From the NCBI RefSeq assembly GCF_900105125.1, contig NZ_LT629750.1, positions 6,909,001-6,973,000 of the forward strand: a stretch of DNA of 64,000 bases, read 5' to 3'. A program made the position numbers and the translations under genes. The stretch's first letter is position 1, and every line of letters starts with the position of its first letter. The notes beneath the pieces were generated by a model. The model was not told the DNA's origin and searched no databases. It saw only the letters and a list, made by a program, of their open reading frames with translations. Source of the DNA: Bradyrhizobium canariense (GTDB taxonomy: Bacteria; Pseudomonadota; Alphaproteobacteria; Rhizobiales; Xanthobacteraceae). Below, piece after piece: positions 25,453 through 35,134 of this stretch.

Positions 25453-25818
25453 TTAGCTCTGCGGGCCGAAATAAGTGCAGCTTTCGTTGCAGCTGTCGCG
25501 GTGAACGCTGACCCGCGTGACGTGACCGGCGTGCTGGACCTTTTCCCAGATGAAGCGGGAAAGGTTCTCCAGTGTCGGCGGCCCGAGCGCGTCGACCTTG
25601 TTGAGCAGCTTGTGGTCGAGCATCTTTCGCACGTCCGTCATGCTCCGTTCGAGAAGGCCGAGGTCGAGCACCATCCCGGTCGCCGGATCGGGCATGCCGC
25701 GGATACTGACTTCAGCGCGGAACGAGTGGCCATGGATTTCCTCGCTGGCCTCGCCCAACGTCGTTCCCGGCAGCGCATGCGCGGCCTCGAACCGGAACGA
25801 TTTCGTCAATTCCCACAT
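25453..25818 (-). CDS. queD: 6-carboxytetrahydropterin synthase homologue (QueD family) lacking the catalytic Cys
   Basis: A 121-residue T-fold protein. The zinc ligands are present: [11 protein letters not shown] (first His) and EIHGHSF (HGH). LDHKLLN, the substrate-orienting Asp-His segment, is intact. The family would normally convert dihydroneopterin triphosphate to 6-carboxytetrahydropterin for queuosine. In alignment with E. coli QueD (from memory), the catalytic cysteine four residues before HGHS (CGRLHGHS) is a serine (SEEIHGHS), and the late active-site Glu is Asp in RDSCNESC. The adjacent queE gene keeps the pathway assignment likely, but catalysis may differ. ATG 25818 is used; a TTG two codons upstream is in frame. 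Fourteen bases separate it from queE. Confidence 0.85.
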   Translation of the reverse strand: MWELTKSFRFEAAHALPGTTLGEASEEIHGHSFRAEVSIRGMPDPATGMVLDLGLLERSMTDVRKMLDHKLLNKVDALGPPTLENLSRFIWEKVQHAGHVTRVSVHRDSCNESCTYFGPQS

Positions 25819-25832
25819 CGGCAAATCCAGAC

Positions 25833-26465
25833 CTATCTGATACCCAGTGTTTTATGCGTCTGCAGGCTGAGCCGCCATTGCGGATGCCGCAGACAATAAT
25901 CAACCGCGCGCGCGGTGTTCTCGATCACGTCGGGCCCGTCCATCGGCTGTAGCGAGAAGCGCTCAAAGGCCAGATCGACAAAGGCCTCCGGTGCCGCGTC
26001 CGCCTGCGGATAAATCAGCTTGAGTTCATGGCCCCGCCGGACCACGAGCTCCGCGCCGGCTTTTGGGCTAACGCAGATCCAGTCCATGCCGTCGGGCGGC
26101 TCGATCGTGCCGTTGGTCTCAATGCCGATGCTGAAGCGGTGTCCATGGAGCGCGTCGATCAGAGCCGTATCGACTTGCAGCAGGGGCTCGCCGCCGGTCA
26201 ATACCACGTAGCGGTTGGCCTCGGCGCCCATCCATTGCCCGGCGATGGTATCGGCAAGTTCCGCGGCCGAACCATAGCGGCCGCCGAGGGTGCCGTCGGT
26301 CCCGACAAAATCGGTGTCGCAAAACCGGCAGGTCGCGGTGGCGCGATCCTGCTCGCGGCCGCTCCAGAGGTTGCAGCCCGAGAACCGGCAGAACACCGCG
26401 GCGCGGCCGGCATGGGCGCCTTCGCCCTGCAGGGTCAGAAAGATTTCCTTGACCGCGTAACTCAC
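25833..26465 (-). CDS. queE: 7-carboxy-7-deazaguanine synthase
   Basis: A 210-residue radical SAM enzyme that converts 6-carboxytetrahydropterin to 7-carboxy-7-deazaguanine in queuosine synthesis. The cluster motif is the longer C-x14-C-x2-C form (CNLWSGREQDRATATCRFCD), known for QueE of several bacteria. TLQGEGAHAGRAAVFCRFSG precedes it, and VVLTGGEPLLQ (GGE motif, SAM binding) and GIETNGT follow. The start is GTG at 26463-26465: AAGGAG lies upstream and the codon overlaps the trmL stop as GTGA. The product feeds preQ0 synthesis; queC and queF are not in the window. Confidence 0.94.
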   Translation of the reverse strand: MSYAVKEIFLTLQGEGAHAGRAAVFCRFSGCNLWSGREQDRATATCRFCDTDFVGTDGTLGGRYGSAAELADTIAGQWMGAEANRYVVLTGGEPLLQVDTALIDALHGHRFSIGIETNGTIEPPDGMDWICVSPKAGAELVVRRGHELKLIYPQADAAPEAFVDLAFERFSLQPMDGPDVIENTARAVDYCLRHPQWRLSLQTHKTLGIR

Positions 26466-26932
26466 CGCAGCGTCTCCTTAACTCCGGCGTTGGTTTGCCG
26501 CAGCGCCTCGCCTAGTGCCATGGCGGCGGCCATCGCCACATTGAGCGAGCGCAAACTGGGCTTGATCGGGATCACCAGCTTCGCGTCGGCCGCGGCCGCC
26601 ACCTCATCGGTCACGCCTGCCGTTTCGCGCCCGAACAGCAGGATGTCTGTCGCCCGATACTGATAATCAAGATAGGGGCTGGCACTCTTGGTGGTGAACA
26701 GGACCAGCCGGTAACCCGCCTCCTTACGCCATTGGTCGAATTTTGACCATGAGTCGTGACGCGTCAGGGTTACCTGATCGAGATAATCCATGCCTGCGCG
26801 GCGGAAGCGCCGATCGGAGATCGCGAAGCCGGCCGGCTCGATAATATGGGCCGCCACGTCCATGCATGCGCAAAGGCGCAGAATCGTCCCGGTGTTCTGG
26901 GGGATGTCGGGCTGGAAAAGCGCGATTTGCAT
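26462..26932 (-). CDS. trmL: tRNA (cytidine/uridine-2'-O-)-methyltransferase TrmL
   Basis: A 156-residue SPOUT methyltransferase. It starts MQIALFQPDIPQNTGTILR, the SPOUT N-terminal motif, and has the knot motifs DILLFGRETAGV and LVIPIKPSLRSLNVAMAAAMALGEALRQ (SLN-V-A). TrmL 2'-O-methylates the wobble position 34 of tRNA-Leu isoacceptors using SAM. It leads an operon with queE and queD, which modify other wobble bases, so the group reads as an anticodon-modification cluster with hemF appended. The ATG at 26932 is well placed. Confidence 0.94.
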   Translation of the reverse strand: MQIALFQPDIPQNTGTILRLCACMDVAAHIIEPAGFAISDRRFRRAGMDYLDQVTLTRHDSWSKFDQWRKEAGYRLVLFTTKSASPYLDYQYRATDILLFGRETAGVTDEVAAAADAKLVIPIKPSLRSLNVAMAAAMALGEALRQTNAGVKETLR

Positions 26933-27210
26933 GGGCTGTCGGCTTGTGAAGCGCTGATGAAATGTCTGAATAAATCGTCGTCTGGCGCGGATTTAGTGCA
27001 TTGCACGCTTGCGAGCCGATAGCGGGCTTGCGCTCTCACGGCAAGGGTGCCAATAGAACGATTCTGGACTGCCTGTTCCGCCCAATTGGATGGGGCAAAG
27101 CGGTCTTCTTGCCGCCGCGGGGGTCGCGGGCGCCGGCAGGCCTCCTCTGGTTCGTATGGGCGTTCCCTGAGGCGGTTCCACCGGCTGCAGCTGAGAAAGG
27201 GTTTGGAATC

Positions 27211-27738
27211 GTGACGACAGCGTCTTCGGCGGGCTCGACACGCCGTGATTTCCTCTTTGTTGCAACAGGAGCCGCCGCTGCGGTTGGCACAGTAGCCACG
27301 ATATGGCCGCTCGTTTCCCAGATGAATCCGGACGCTTCGACGATCGCGGCGGGCGCGCCGATCGAGGTCGATCTGAAGCCGATCGCTGAAGGGCAGGACA
27401 TCAAGGTGTTCTGGCGCGGCAAGCCGATCTACATCATGAACCGCACCAAGAAGCAGGTCGACGAGGCCCGCGCGGTGCCCGTGGCGAGCCTTCCCGATCC
27501 GGCCACCGACCAGTCCCGGGTCAAGGATGGCCACGACCAGTGGCTGGTCGTGATCGGCATCTGCACCCATCTCGGCTGTATCCCGATTGCGCATGAGGGC
27601 AATTACGACGGCTTCTTCTGCCCCTGCCACGGTTCGCAATACGACTCCTCGGGTCGTATTCGCCAGGGGCCGGCGCCCCTGAATCTGGCGGTCCCGCCCT
27701 ATCAATTCGTCTCCGATACCAAAATCCAGATTGGCTGA
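27211..27738 (+). CDS. petA: Ubiquinol-cytochrome c reductase Rieske iron-sulfur subunit
   Basis: A 175-residue protein. A Tat-type signal anchor ([18 protein letters not shown], about residues 9-26) leads into a transmembrane helix and an external domain. Cys118-T-His120-L-G-Cys123 and Cys137-P-Cys139-His140 form the two Rieske boxes that bind the [2Fe-2S] cluster with two Cys and two His and a stabilising disulfide. It transfers electrons from ubiquinol to cytochrome c1. The start is GTG at 27211, with AAAGGG upstream. An in-frame ATG 210 bases before would add a long, cysteine-containing extension that the family lacks. fbcH follows after 65 bases. Confidence 0.96.
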   Translation: MTTASSAGSTRRDFLFVATGAAAAVGTVATIWPLVSQMNPDASTIAAGAPIEVDLKPIAEGQDIKVFWRGKPIYIMNRTKKQVDEARAVPVASLPDPATDQSRVKDGHDQWLVVIGICTHLGCIPIAHEGNYDGFFCPCHGSQYDSSGRIRQGPAPLNLAVPPYQFVSDTKIQIG

Positions 27739-27803
27739 AGCCCGGAACAGGTGTCCGAGTATCTCGCCCGTCGCTTCGTCTTTAAATTCCTCAGGATCGC
27801 ATC

Positions 27804-29873
<2,070 letters not shown>

Positions 29874-29898
29874 TCTCGGGATCGCATATCCGGACTGG

Positions 29899-29922
29899 AA
29901 AAGCCCCTGCGGGGGCTTTTTT
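29899..29922 (+). terminator. Rho-independent terminator of petA-fbcH
   Basis: AAAAGCCCC (29899-29907) pairs with GGGGCTTTT (29912-29920) over a 4-base loop, and the T-run extends to 29922. It lies 25 bases after the fbcH stop. Confidence 0.92.
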
Positions 29923-30055
29923 GTTGGGTAAGCGGCAAACACCATCACGTTACAGCAGGGCGATTGCGTCCCGGCCGCGCAACGGACAAAATGGCCACCA
30001 ATCGGCCCCCAATAAATCAACGACGAAACCAACGACGAAATCAGCGGAGGAACCC

Positions 30056-30730
30056 ATGGGCACCAGCATCACGTTCAAGCGTCCCGACGGCAAGGAAGCT
30101 CACGGCTATCTCGCCAACGCCGCGCGCGGCAATGCGCCGGGCGTGGTGGTGATCCAGGAATGGTGGGGGCTGTCGGACCAGATCAAGGGGCTGTGCGACC
30201 GCTTCGCGGTGGCTGGCTTCGACGCGTTGGCGCCAGATCTCTACAAGGGCAAGGTGGTGCCGTATCACGACACGGATGCGGCCGGCAAAGAGATGAACTC
30301 GCTGGATTTCATCGATGCCACCACGCAGACCGTGCGCGGCGCGGTGCAGTATCTGTCGAGGAACGGCGCCAAGGTCGGCCTGACCGGTTTCTGCCTCGGC
30401 GGCGCCGTGACCATCATCGGCGCTGCCAGGGTGCCGGAGCTGGCCGCGGGCGTGGTGTTCTACGGCATTCCGCCGGAGCAGGCGGCAAAGCCCGCCGACA
30501 TCAAGATTCCGCTGCAGGCGCATTTCGCCAACAAGGACGATTGGTGCACGCCGCAACTGGTCGACGGGTTCGAGAAGGCCATGAAGGCCGCCGGCAAATC
30601 GCTGGAGCTGTTCCGCTATGACGCCGAACACGCCTTCGTCAACGAGCAGCGGATGGCGGTGCACGACCGTGAGGCGGCAGAGCTGGCCTGGGGCCGCGCC
30701 ACGGAGTTTTTCAAAAAGCATCTGGGGTGA
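30056..30730 (+). CDS. Dienelactone hydrolase family protein
   Basis: A 224-residue alpha/beta hydrolase. The nucleophile is the Cys in GFCLGG (G-x-C-x-G-G, the DLH type), with the acid Asp in FANKDDWCTP and the His in AEHAF, giving a Cys-Asp-His triad. PGVVVIQEWWGL carries the conserved Glu of the family. DLH enzymes open dienelactones in chlorocatechol breakdown, but many homologues hydrolyse other esters. It lies alone after the bc1 terminator. CGGAGG precedes the ATG at 30056; longer in-frame starts lie inside fbcH. The leader has a short duplication (AACGACGAAA twice). Confidence 0.9.
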   Translation: MGTSITFKRPDGKEAHGYLANAARGNAPGVVVIQEWWGLSDQIKGLCDRFAVAGFDALAPDLYKGKVVPYHDTDAAGKEMNSLDFIDATTQTVRGAVQYLSRNGAKVGLTGFCLGGAVTIIGAARVPELAAGVVFYGIPPEQAAKPADIKIPLQAHFANKDDWCTPQLVDGFEKAMKAAGKSLELFRYDAEHAFVNEQRMAVHDREAAELAWGRATEFFKKHLG

Positions 30731-30750
30731 GGCAAGCGTCACAGGCGCGA

Positions 30751-30855
30751 TTCCCTCTCCCGCTTGCGGGGGAGGGTTAGGGTGGGGGCCACTACGAGCA
30801 CAATGCTCGCGATGCCCCCTCTCCATCTCTCCCCCCGCAAGCGGGAGAGAGGGCG
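30751..30855. repeat. Interspersed repeat family C, copy 1
   Basis: CCCTCTCCCGCTTGCGGGGG (30753-30772) pairs with the segment at 30832-30853 (CCCCCGCAAGCGGGAGAG then AGGG), with a 2-base insertion in one arm. Each arm also folds alone (CCCGC-tt-GCGGG). It lies between two convergent genes. A shorter related fragment is at 35105-35128. Confidence 0.8.
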
Positions 30856-30891
30856 TACCGTGTTTGCGGCGAGGCCTGCGACCCACATCGC

Positions 30892-31893
30892 TCAGCCCTT
30901 GCCGCTAACCCCGTCCCACCACGCGCACGTCCCGGTCATCAGCTTGTAATTGCCGTCCATCACCTGAACCGGAGCGCGGAGGCCGGCAGCGGCTGCACGC
31001 ATCCGCATCTCGCGCGCCAGATCACGATCCTCCGGCGGCAGCCACACGCGCTCATGTCCCCACAGGCTCGGACCATCCTTCAGTTCGAGCGGTTGCCATG
31101 TCTGCGGCTCGATCTCGCGACCGCCCCAGCCGCATTCGACCATGAACGAGGATGGCGTCTTGGCGTAAAACGATGTCATGAGATCGTTGGTGTGACGGCC
31201 AAGCGTGACGCTGACCCGCTCGGCCTGGTTCAAGGCGACATCATAGGACTGGCCGACATCGTCGAGCGAGAACAGCTCGACCATCAGATGATGCATGCCG
31301 TTGCGTCCGGTCTCGATCAAGGCAAGGCTGTGATGCCGCGCATTGACGTGAAAAAAATAGGCGCGAAACGGCTTCTGCATGTAGTCGCTGAGTCCGAAGC
31401 CGAGCACATCGACATAGAACGGCATCACCGTGTCGATATTCTCGACCGTCAGCACGGCATGACCGACGCCGAGCGGGCCGGTGCGGAAACCCGAAATCGA
31501 ACGGCCGGGACTGAACGGCGTGTCGTCGACCTCGGCGTCGTAAAACGCTTCGAGGCGATTGCCCGCCGGATCCCGAAACGAAATCAGGCCGCGAACACGC
31601 CTGTTATCGGCAAGTGTCTGCGGTTCGGCCGTGACATCGACCTTGGCCGCTTCCAGCCGCGCCGCAAGCGCGTCCAATGCGGCCGCGTCGGCAACCTCCC
31701 AGCCGAAAAAGCGCGCGCCCTCCGGCAACGAGCGGTCGATCACGATGCGTTGTTTGCGGTCGTCCATCCGGAAGGCGAGCAGCGAAGCGCTGCGTTCCAC
31801 CGCCTGCAGGCCGACCAGACCGGTTCCGAACTGCCGCCAGCCGTCGAGATCGGCCGATCCAAATCCGACATATCCCAAGGCCTGTACGGGCAT
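30892..31893 (-). CDS. VOC family extradiol-dioxygenase-like protein (BphC type)
   Basis: A 333-residue protein of two vicinal-oxygen-chelate domains, the size and layout of type I extradiol dioxygenases such as 2,3-dihydroxybiphenyl 1,2-dioxygenase. The iron ligands of the C-terminal domain appear as His in GVGHAVLTV, His in NGMHHLMVE and Glu in SSFMVECGWGGREI, and YAKTPSSFMVECGWGG carries the family signature. It would cleave a catechol ring next to the hydroxyls. No other genes of an aromatic pathway lie beside it, apart from the convergent dienelactone hydrolase, so the substrate is unknown. The ATG is at 31893. Confidence 0.88.
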   Translation of the reverse strand: MPVQALGYVGFGSADLDGWRQFGTGLVGLQAVERSASLLAFRMDDRKQRIVIDRSLPEGARFFGWEVADAAALDALAARLEAAKVDVTAEPQTLADNRRVRGLISFRDPAGNRLEAFYDAEVDDTPFSPGRSISGFRTGPLGVGHAVLTVENIDTVMPFYVDVLGFGLSDYMQKPFRAYFFHVNARHHSLALIETGRNGMHHLMVELFSLDDVGQSYDVALNQAERVSVTLGRHTNDLMTSFYAKTPSSFMVECGWGGREIEPQTWQPLELKDGPSLWGHERVWLPPEDRDLAREMRMRAAAAGLRAPVQVMDGNYKLMTGTCAWWDGVSGKG

Positions 31894-32032
31894 TGCGCGC
31901 CTCCGCTGATTGTGAAGCCCGATCGTTAATTCCGTCGTGCTTGCTTAAATCCTACGCATATTTTGCCCGTTTCAAACCCAAAAGATGCGCCCCAGCCACG
32001 GCCCGCCAGGCTGCGGCCCGGCTGGGCATCCC

Positions 32033-32061
32033 TTGACGAACCGGCGCGGCCATGGTGTTTA
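32033..32061 (+). promoter_or_regulatory. Candidate promoter of trpL-trpE(G)
   Basis: TTGACG at 32033-32038 is a good -35 element. At 17 bases spacing lies TGTTTA (32056-32061) as a weak -10. The start point would then fall at about 32068-32070, on the ATG of the leader peptide, giving a leaderless transcript. Confidence 0.55.
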
Positions 32062-32069
32062 CTCGGTCC

Positions 32070-32117
32070 ATGAGCATCGTCGTCCGCGAAAACCGTCTTT
32101 GGTGGCGCACCTTCTAA
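32070..32117 (+). CDS. trpL: trp operon leader peptide
   Basis: A 15-residue peptide, MSIVVRENRLWWRTF, ending in TAA. The tandem Trp codons TGGTGG at 32100-32105 let ribosome stalling report Trp-tRNA shortage. It is followed by a pause hairpin candidate (CGCACC 32106-32111 with GGTGCG 32126-32131) and a terminator (32155-32183), then trpE(G). No ribosome site precedes the ATG, and the promoter spacing puts the ATG at or near the transcript start, so translation is probably leaderless, as for trpL of Sinorhizobium meliloti. An in-frame ATG at 32052 would add six residues but would lie upstream of that start. Confidence 0.85.
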   Translation: MSIVVRENRLWWRTF

Positions 32118-32154
32118 AGGTGGCCGGTGCGATTTCATTTTCTCCAATCGTTAG

Positions 32155-32183
32155 AGGCCGTCATCGCAGCGCGACGGCCTTTT
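32155..32183 (+). terminator. trp attenuator terminator
   Basis: AGGCCGTC (32155-32162) pairs perfectly with GACGGCCT (32173-32180) over a 10-base loop, followed by TTTT. It lies 38 bases after the trpL stop and about 50 bases before the trpE(G) start, in attenuator position. In related Rhizobiales the terminated leader is a stable small RNA that also acts in trans. Confidence 0.85.
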
Positions 32184-32231
32184 CGTTTGTCCTGTGTGGC
32201 GTTTCCTCGGCAAGTTTCGTAAGAGGATCAC

Positions 32232-34397
32232 ATGAACAGGACAGCTTTCTCGCTTCCCGCCTATAGCGAATACCGCACCCGCAGCGGCCTCGAGGTTTCG
32301 CGGTCAGTGGAGCAATTCACCGGTGGCGCCAGCAGGCTCGATGATCTGATCGATCTGCTCGACCGCCGTCGCGGGGTGGTGCTGTCGTCGGGCACCACGG
32401 TGCCTGGCCGCTATGAGAGCTTCGATCTCGGCTTCTCCGATCCGCCGCTGCGGCTGGAAACATCCGGCTCTGATTTTTCGCTGGCCGCGCTGAATGCGCG
32501 CGGCGAAGTGCTGATCGCCTTTCTCGCAGACACCTTGCGCGAGCCCAGCGTCGTCATCTCTGAGAAAAGCGCTGTCCGTCTTGCCGGTCATATCCTGCGC
32601 GGCCCAGCGCCGGTCGAGGAAGACCAGCGCACCCGCCGCGCCAGCGTGATGTCGCTGGTACGCGCGCTGGTGGCAGCGTTCGGCGCCACTGACGATCCGT
32701 TGCTCGGCCTGTTCGGCGCTTTCGCCTATGACCTCGTGTTCCAGATCGAGGACCTCGTGCAGAAGCGCGCGCGCGAGAAAGACCAGCGCGACATCGTGCT
32801 TTACGTGCCGGATCGGCTGCTGGCGTACGACCGCGCCACCGGGCGCGGTGTGGTGCTGTCTTACGAGTTCGCCTGGAAAGGAAAGTCCACCGCAGGTCTG
32901 CCGCGCGAAACTGCCGAGAGCGTCTATGCGAGGACGCCGCGGCAGGGGTTTGCCGATCATGCGCCAGGTGAATATCAGGCGACGGTTGAGACTGCGCGCG
33001 CGGCGTTCGCGCGCGGCGATCTGTTCGAGGCGGTGCCTGGGCAATTGTTCGCCGAGCCCTGCGATCGTTCGCCGGCGGAAGTGTTCCAGCGGCTATGCCG
33101 GATCAACCCCTCGCCCTATGGCGCGCTGATGAATCTCGGCGACGGCGAATTCCTGGTGTCGGCGTCGCCGGAAATGTTCGTGCGCTCCGACGGCAGGCGG
33201 GTCGAGACCTGCCCGATCTCGGGCACGATCGCGCGCGGCACCGACGCGATCGGCGACGCCGAGCAGATCCGGCAATTGCTGAATTCGGAAAAGGACGAAT
33301 TCGAGCTCAACATGTGCACCGACGTCGATCGCAACGACAAGGCGCGCGTGTGCGTGCCCGGCAGCATCAAGGTGCTGGCGCGGCGGCAGATCGAGACCTA
33401 CTCGAAGCTGTTTCATACCGTCGACCACGTCGAAGGCATGCTGCGGCCGGGCTTCGACTCGCTCGATGCATTCCTCACCCACGCCTGGGCGGTGACCGTG
33501 ACCGGCGCTCCGAAATTGTGGGCGATGCAGTTCGTCGAGGACAACGAGCGCTCGCCGCGGCGCTGGTATGCCGGCGCGATCGGCGCGGTCAATTTCGACG
33601 GCAGTATCAACACCGGCCTGACGATCCGCACCATCCGCATGAAGGACGGCCTGGCCGAGGTGCGGGTCGGCGCCACCTGCCTGTTCGATTCCGATCCCGC
33701 CGCCGAGGACCGTGAATGCCAGGTCAAGGCGGCGGCGCTGTTTCAGGCACTGCGCGGCGATCCGCCAAAGCGGCTGTCTGCCGTTGCGCCCGACGCGACC
33801 GGCTCGGGCAAGCGGGTGCTGTTGATCGATCATGACGACAGCTTCGTTCACATGCTGGCGGATTATTTCCGGCAGGTCGGCGCCGCCGTCACCGTCGTGC
33901 GATACGTCCATGCCCAGCAGATGCTGAGCACCAAAGACTATGATCTCCTAGTGTTGTCGCCGGGACCGGGAAGGCCGGAAGATTTCGGGATTGCCAAGAC
34001 GATCGGTGCGGCGCTCGGCAAGAAACTGCCGATCTTCGGCGTTTGCCTCGGGGTGCAGGCGATCGGCGAATATTTCGGCGGCCAGCTCGGCCAACTCGGC
34101 CAGCCGGCGCATGGCCGGCCATCGCGCGTTCAGGTGCGCGGCGGGCGGCTGATGCAGAACCTGCCCAATGAGATCGTGATCGGCCGTTATCATTCGCTCT
34201 TTGTCGAACGGGACAGCATGCCTGACGTGCTCAGCGTAACCGCGAGCACCGAAGACGGCGTTGCCATGGCGATCGAGCATAAGACGCTGCCGGTCGGCGG
34301 CGTGCAGTTTCATCCGGAATCACTGATGTCGCTCGGCGGCGAAGTCGGCTTGCGCATCGTGGAGAATGCATTCCGGCTTGCGGTGCCGGTCAATTGA
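32232..34397 (+). CDS. trpE: Fused anthranilate synthase TrpE(G)
   Basis: A 721-residue fusion that makes anthranilate from chorismate and glutamine, the first committed step of tryptophan synthesis. Residues 1-510 are the chorismate-binding component (NPSPYGALMNLGDGEFLVSASPEMFVR, ETCPISGTIARG, DRNDKARVC, GSINTGLTIRT). Residues about 530-721 are the glutamine amidotransferase, with nucleophile Cys in FGVCLGVQAIGEYF and the His-Glu pair in GVQFHPESLMS. The fusion is typical of Rhizobiales. The ATG at 32232 has AGAGGA before it. Transcription is controlled by the trpL attenuator directly upstream. The rest of the trp genes are elsewhere. Confidence 0.97.
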   Translation: MNRTAFSLPAYSEYRTRSGLEVSRSVEQFTGGASRLDDLIDLLDRRRGVVLSSGTTVPGRYESFDLGFSDPPLRLETSGSDFSLAALNARGEVLIAFLADTLREPSVVISEKSAVRLAGHILRGPAPVEEDQRTRRASVMSLVRALVAAFGATDDPLLGLFGAFAYDLVFQIEDLVQKRAREKDQRDIVLYVPDRLLAYDRATGRGVVLSYEFAWKGKSTAGLPRETAESVYARTPRQGFADHAPGEYQATVETARAAFARGDLFEAVPGQLFAEPCDRSPAEVFQRLCRINPSPYGALMNLGDGEFLVSASPEMFVRSDGRRVETCPISGTIARGTDAIGDAEQIRQLLNSEKDEFELNMCTDVDRNDKARVCVPGSIKVLARRQIETYSKLFHTVDHVEGMLRPGFDSLDAFLTHAWAVTVTGAPKLWAMQFVEDNERSPRRWYAGAIGAVNFDGSINTGLTIRTIRMKDGLAEVRVGATCLFDSDPAAEDRECQVKAAALFQALRGDPPKRLSAVAPDATGSGKRVLLIDHDDSFVHMLADYFRQVGAAVTVVRYVHAQQMLSTKDYDLLVLSPGPGRPEDFGIAKTIGAALGKKLPIFGVCLGVQAIGEYFGGQLGQLGQPAHGRPSRVQVRGGRLMQNLPNEIVIGRYHSLFVERDSMPDVLSVTASTEDGVAMAIEHKTLPVGGVQFHPESLMSLGGEVGLRIVENAFRLAVPVN

Positions 34398-34403
34398 AAT
34401 GAA

Positions 34404-34522
34404 CCGTCATTGCGAGGAGCATTTGCGACGAAGCAATCCAGTCTTGTTGAACGGTTCTGGATTGCTTCGTGGAGCCTGTCATCGGGCGGCGCTCTGCGCC
34501 GACCCGTTGGCTCGCAATGACG
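34404..34522 (+). repeat. Interspersed repeat family A, copy 2
   Basis: The copy starts CCGTCATTGCGAGGAG and ends GGCTCGCAATGACG. The internal GAAGCAATCC and GGATTGCTTC arms are conserved with copy 1 (2272-2389), and so is the GGAGCCTGTCATCGGGC segment. It fills the whole gap between trpE(G) and apt, so any apt promoter must lie in or beside it. Confidence 0.85.
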
Positions 34523-34553
34523 AAAATAGGACCATTGAAACGAGATGAAACCG

Positions 34554-35093
34554 ATGACTTTTGAATATGATTTAAGGGCCACTGTCCGCACCATCCCTGA
34601 CTATCCGAAGCCGGGAATCCTGTTTCGCGATATCACCACGCTGCTTGGCGACGCGCGTGCGTTCCGCCGCGCGGTCGATGAGCTGGTGCATCCCTGGGCC
34701 GGCTCGAAGATCGACAAGGTCGCCGGCATCGAGGCGCGCGGCTTCATTCTCGGCGGCGCGGTCGCGCATCAGGTTTCCGCCGGCTTCGTGCCGATCCGCA
34801 AGAAGGGCAAGCTGCCGCATACCACAGTGCGCATCGCCTACTCGCTGGAATATGGCCTCGACGAGATGGAAATGCATGCCGACGCGATCCATCCTGGCGA
34901 GCGTGTAATCCTGGTCGACGATTTGATTGCCACCGGCGGCACCGCGGAGGGCGCCGTGAAACTGCTGCGCCAGATCGGCGCCGATGTGGTCGCAGCCTGC
35001 TTCATCATCGACCTGCCAGATCTCGGGGGCGCTGCGAAATTACGGGCGATGGATGTGCCGGTGCGAACGCTGATGGCCTTTGACGGGCACTGA
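34554..35093 (+). CDS. apt: Adenine phosphoribosyltransferase
   Basis: A 179-residue cytoplasmic enzyme that salvages adenine with PRPP to AMP. The PRPP-binding signature [14 protein letters not shown] is at about residues 120-133, and FRDITTLL near the start and [15 protein letters not shown] are the adenine-side motifs of the family. The start at 34554 ([13 protein letters not shown]) is preferred for matching the usual length of about 179; an ATG three codons upstream at 34545 is equally possible. A family A repeat lies between it and trpE(G). Confidence 0.96.
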   Translation: MTFEYDLRATVRTIPDYPKPGILFRDITTLLGDARAFRRAVDELVHPWAGSKIDKVAGIEARGFILGGAVAHQVSAGFVPIRKKGKLPHTTVRIAYSLEYGLDEMEMHADAIHPGERVILVDDLIATGGTAEGAVKLLRQIGADVVAACFIIDLPDLGGAAKLRAMDVPVRTLMAFDGH

Positions 35094-35104
35094 TTTTTCC
35101 GACT

Positions 35105-35128
35105 CCCCCCGCTTGCGGGGCGAGGGAG
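35105..35128. repeat. Family C repeat fragment between apt and the ATPase gene
   Basis: CCCCCCGCTTGCGGGGCGAGGG carries the CCCCGC-tt-GCGGGG hairpin of family C, in reduced form. It lies between the convergent apt and ATPase genes and can serve as a terminator for either. Confidence 0.6.
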
Positions 35129-35134
35129 AAGAAA

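Noticed and set aside
27001..27210. Upstream ATG extending the Rieske protein by 70 residues
   Set aside because: The Tat leader begins at the GTG 27211. The extension is low-complexity and unlike the family.
32052..32069. In-frame ATG six codons before the chosen trpL start
   Set aside because: Promoter spacing puts the transcript start at about 32068-32070, after this ATG. It also has no ribosome site. It remains possible if the promoter is wrong.
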